A stretch of 64,000 nucleotides of DNA from Pseudomonas sp. G2-4 (GTDB taxonomy: Bacteria > Pseudomonadota > Gammaproteobacteria > Pseudomonadales > Pseudomonadaceae): positions 1,674,001-1,738,000 of the forward strand of contig NZ_CP125957.1 of assembly GCF_030064125.1 (NCBI RefSeq). Reading direction: 5' to 3'. Shown here in pieces: positions 62,682 to 64,000 of this stretch; the stretch's first letter is position 1, and each line of letters starts with the position of its first letter. Position numbers and translations under genes: made by a program. Below the pieces are notes generated by a model. It had not been told where the DNA came from. It searched no databases and was given only the letters and a program-made list of their open reading frames with translations.

Positions 62682-64000
62682 GTGGATCGCTCTCAGTTAC
62701 TCAGCACCGCGCGCAGCAACGTAGCAGACCTCAGTCGGGGCAATCTGGGCGTGCCGCTGTTGCTGCTGGTCATGCTCGCCATGATGATGCTGCCAGTGCC
62801 GCCGTTCCTGCTGGACGTGTTCTTCACGTTCAACATCGCCCTGTCGATCGTGGTACTGCTGGTGTGCGTCTACGCCCTGCGGCCGTTGGATTTCGCGGTA
62901 TTCCCGACCATTCTGCTGGTGGCGACGTTGATGCGCCTGGCGTTGAACGTGGCATCGACCCGGGTGGTCATGCTCCACGGCCAGGACGGTCACGCCGCCG
63001 CCGGTAAGGTGATCCAGGCTTTTGGCGAGGTAGTGATCGGCGGTAACTACGTGGTCGGTATCGTGGTCTTCGCCATTTTGATGATCATCAACTTCGTCGT
63101 GGTGACCAAGGGCGCCGGGCGGATTTCCGAGGTGAGCGCGCGTTTCACCCTCGATGCGATGCCTGGCAAGCAAATGGCGATCGACGCCGACCTCAACGCC
63201 GGCCTGATTGACCAGGGCCAGGCCAAGCTGCGTCGCCTGGAAGTGGCCCAGGAAGCCGAGTTCTACGGTTCCATGGACGGTGCCAGCAAATTCGTACGCG
63301 GTGACGCCATCGCCGGCCTGCTGATTCTGTTCATCAACCTGATCGGCGGCATGGCCGTCGGTATCTTTCAACACAACATGACCTTCGGCGACGCCGGCAA
63401 GGTTTACGCCCTGCTGACTATCGGTGACGGTTTGGTGGCGCAATTGCCATCACTGTTGTTATCCACAGCTGCCGCGATCATGGTGACCCGCGCTTCGGGT
63501 TCCGAAGACATGGGCAAGCAGATCGGCCGGCAGATGTTCGCCTCGCCCAAGGCCCTGGCGGTTGCCGCCGGCCTGATGGCGGTGATGGGCCTGGTGCCCG
63601 GCATGCCGCACTTTTCCTTCCTGAGCATGGCGGCCCTGGCGGCGGGTGGTGCCTACCTGTTCTGGAAGAAGCAGAACGTGCAGAAGGTCCAGGCCCTGCA
63701 AGAGGTCAAGCGCCAGCAGGAACTGCTGCCATCGCCGGCCCGCGCCATGGAAACCAAGGAGCTGGGCTGGGACGACGTGACGCCAATCGACATGATCGGC
63801 CTGGAAGTCGGTTACCGCCTGATCCCATTGGTCGACCGTAACCAGGGAGGGCAGTTGCTGGCGCGAATCAAGGGCGTGCGCAAGAAGTTGTCCCAGGATT
63901 TGGGTTTCCTGATGCCCACCGTGCATATCCGCGACAACCTCGACCTGGCGCCTAGCGCCTATCGCCTGACGCTGATGGGCGTGATCCTGGCCGAGGCCGA
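62682..64000 (+). CDS. flhA: Flagellar export gate protein FlhA, partial
   Basis: The first 439 residues of FlhA, cut by the right edge. It starts at a GTG after GGGGAA, giving VDRSQLLSTARSN, which aligns with other Pseudomonas FlhA starts. Multiple membrane helices and the conserved FPTILLVATLMRLALNVAST block, followed by the cytoplasmic linker and part of the FlhA cytosolic domain, are visible. It is separated from fliR-flhB by its own promoter. Confidence 0.97.
   Translation, partial: MDRSQLLSTARSNVADLSRGNLGVPLLLLVMLAMMMLPVPPFLLDVFFTFNIALSIVVLLVCVYALRPLDFAVFPTILLVATLMRLALNVASTRVVMLHGQDGHAAAGKVIQAFGEVVIGGNYVVGIVVFAILMIINFVVVTKGAGRISEVSARFTLDAMPGKQMAIDADLNAGLIDQGQAKLRRLEVAQEAEFYGSMDGASKFVRGDAIAGLLILFINLIGGMAVGIFQHNMTFGDAGKVYALLTIGDGLVAQLPSLLLSTAAAIMVTRASGSEDMGKQIGRQMFASPKALAVAAGLMAVMGLVPGMPHFSFLSMAALAAGGAYLFWKKQNVQKVQALQEVKRQQELLPSPARAMETKELGWDDVTPIDMIGLEVGYRLIPLVDRNQGGQLLARIKGVRKKLSQDLGFLMPTVHIRDNLDLAPSAYRLTLMGVILAEA

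Overview
The window looks like a chromosomal segment of a fluorescent Pseudomonas (P. fluorescens complex). The evidence is the high-GC coding style, a phhABC/phhR aromatic amino acid locus, FleQ/FleSR-type flagellar control with sigma-54 and FliA promoters, and several REP/REPIN repeats of the kinds typical of that group. Species cannot be fixed from the sequence alone. The flagellar cluster is all on the + strand. No tRNA, rRNA, CRISPR array, IS element or prophage was seen.

Layout. Positions 1-9.2 kb hold unrelated housekeeping and accessory genes: a PlpD-like secreted patatin phospholipase (cut by the window edge), an Rdx-type selenoprotein-W-like protein, an EamA exporter with an AraC-type regulator, an LpxH-like metallophosphoesterase, an HD-domain protein beside an Mpo1-like (DUF962) membrane protein, an OruR-like AraC regulator, a Trk potassium channel subunit and a nitroreductase. 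Positions 9.4-13.8 kb hold phenylalanine catabolism (phhA-phhB-phhC) with its divergent regulator phhR. From 14.1 kb to the end there is one long flagellar cluster: flgFGHIJKL (rod, rings, hook junction), then a 16-kb glycosylation island, then fliC-flaG-fliD-fliS-fliT, fleQ, fleSR, fliEFGHIJ, an anti-anti-sigma/response-regulator/Hpt trio (HsbA-HsbR-HptB type), fliK, fliLMNOPQR-flhB and the start of flhA.

The glycosylation island (about 22.6-38.5 kb) is the most unusual part. It encodes a CDP-sugar route (glucose-1-phosphate cytidylyltransferase, CDP-glucose 4,6-dehydratase, RmlC-like epimerase, 3-C-methyltransferase-like enzyme, ketoreductase-like SDR), a second methyltransferase of related architecture, and a CmcI-like probable O-methyltransferase. 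It also encodes two very large glycosyltransferases that share a tandem GT2 module but differ at the ends, a ketoacyl-ACP synthase III, a Maf/DUF115 protein and an 89-residue unknown. Position between flgL and fliC suggests the product is a methylated, perhaps acylated, deoxyhexose glycan on flagellin. The exact sugar is inference.

Regulation is readable: near-consensus sigma-54 sites precede flgF, fleS, fliE, fliK, fliL and flhA, and FliA-type sites precede fliC and fliS. REPIN-like inverted repeats sit just upstream of four of the sigma-54 promoters. FleQ retains its LFRS c-di-GMP motif and lacks a phospho-acceptor aspartate. PhhR has GAFEGA and FleR has GSFTGA in place of GAFTGA.
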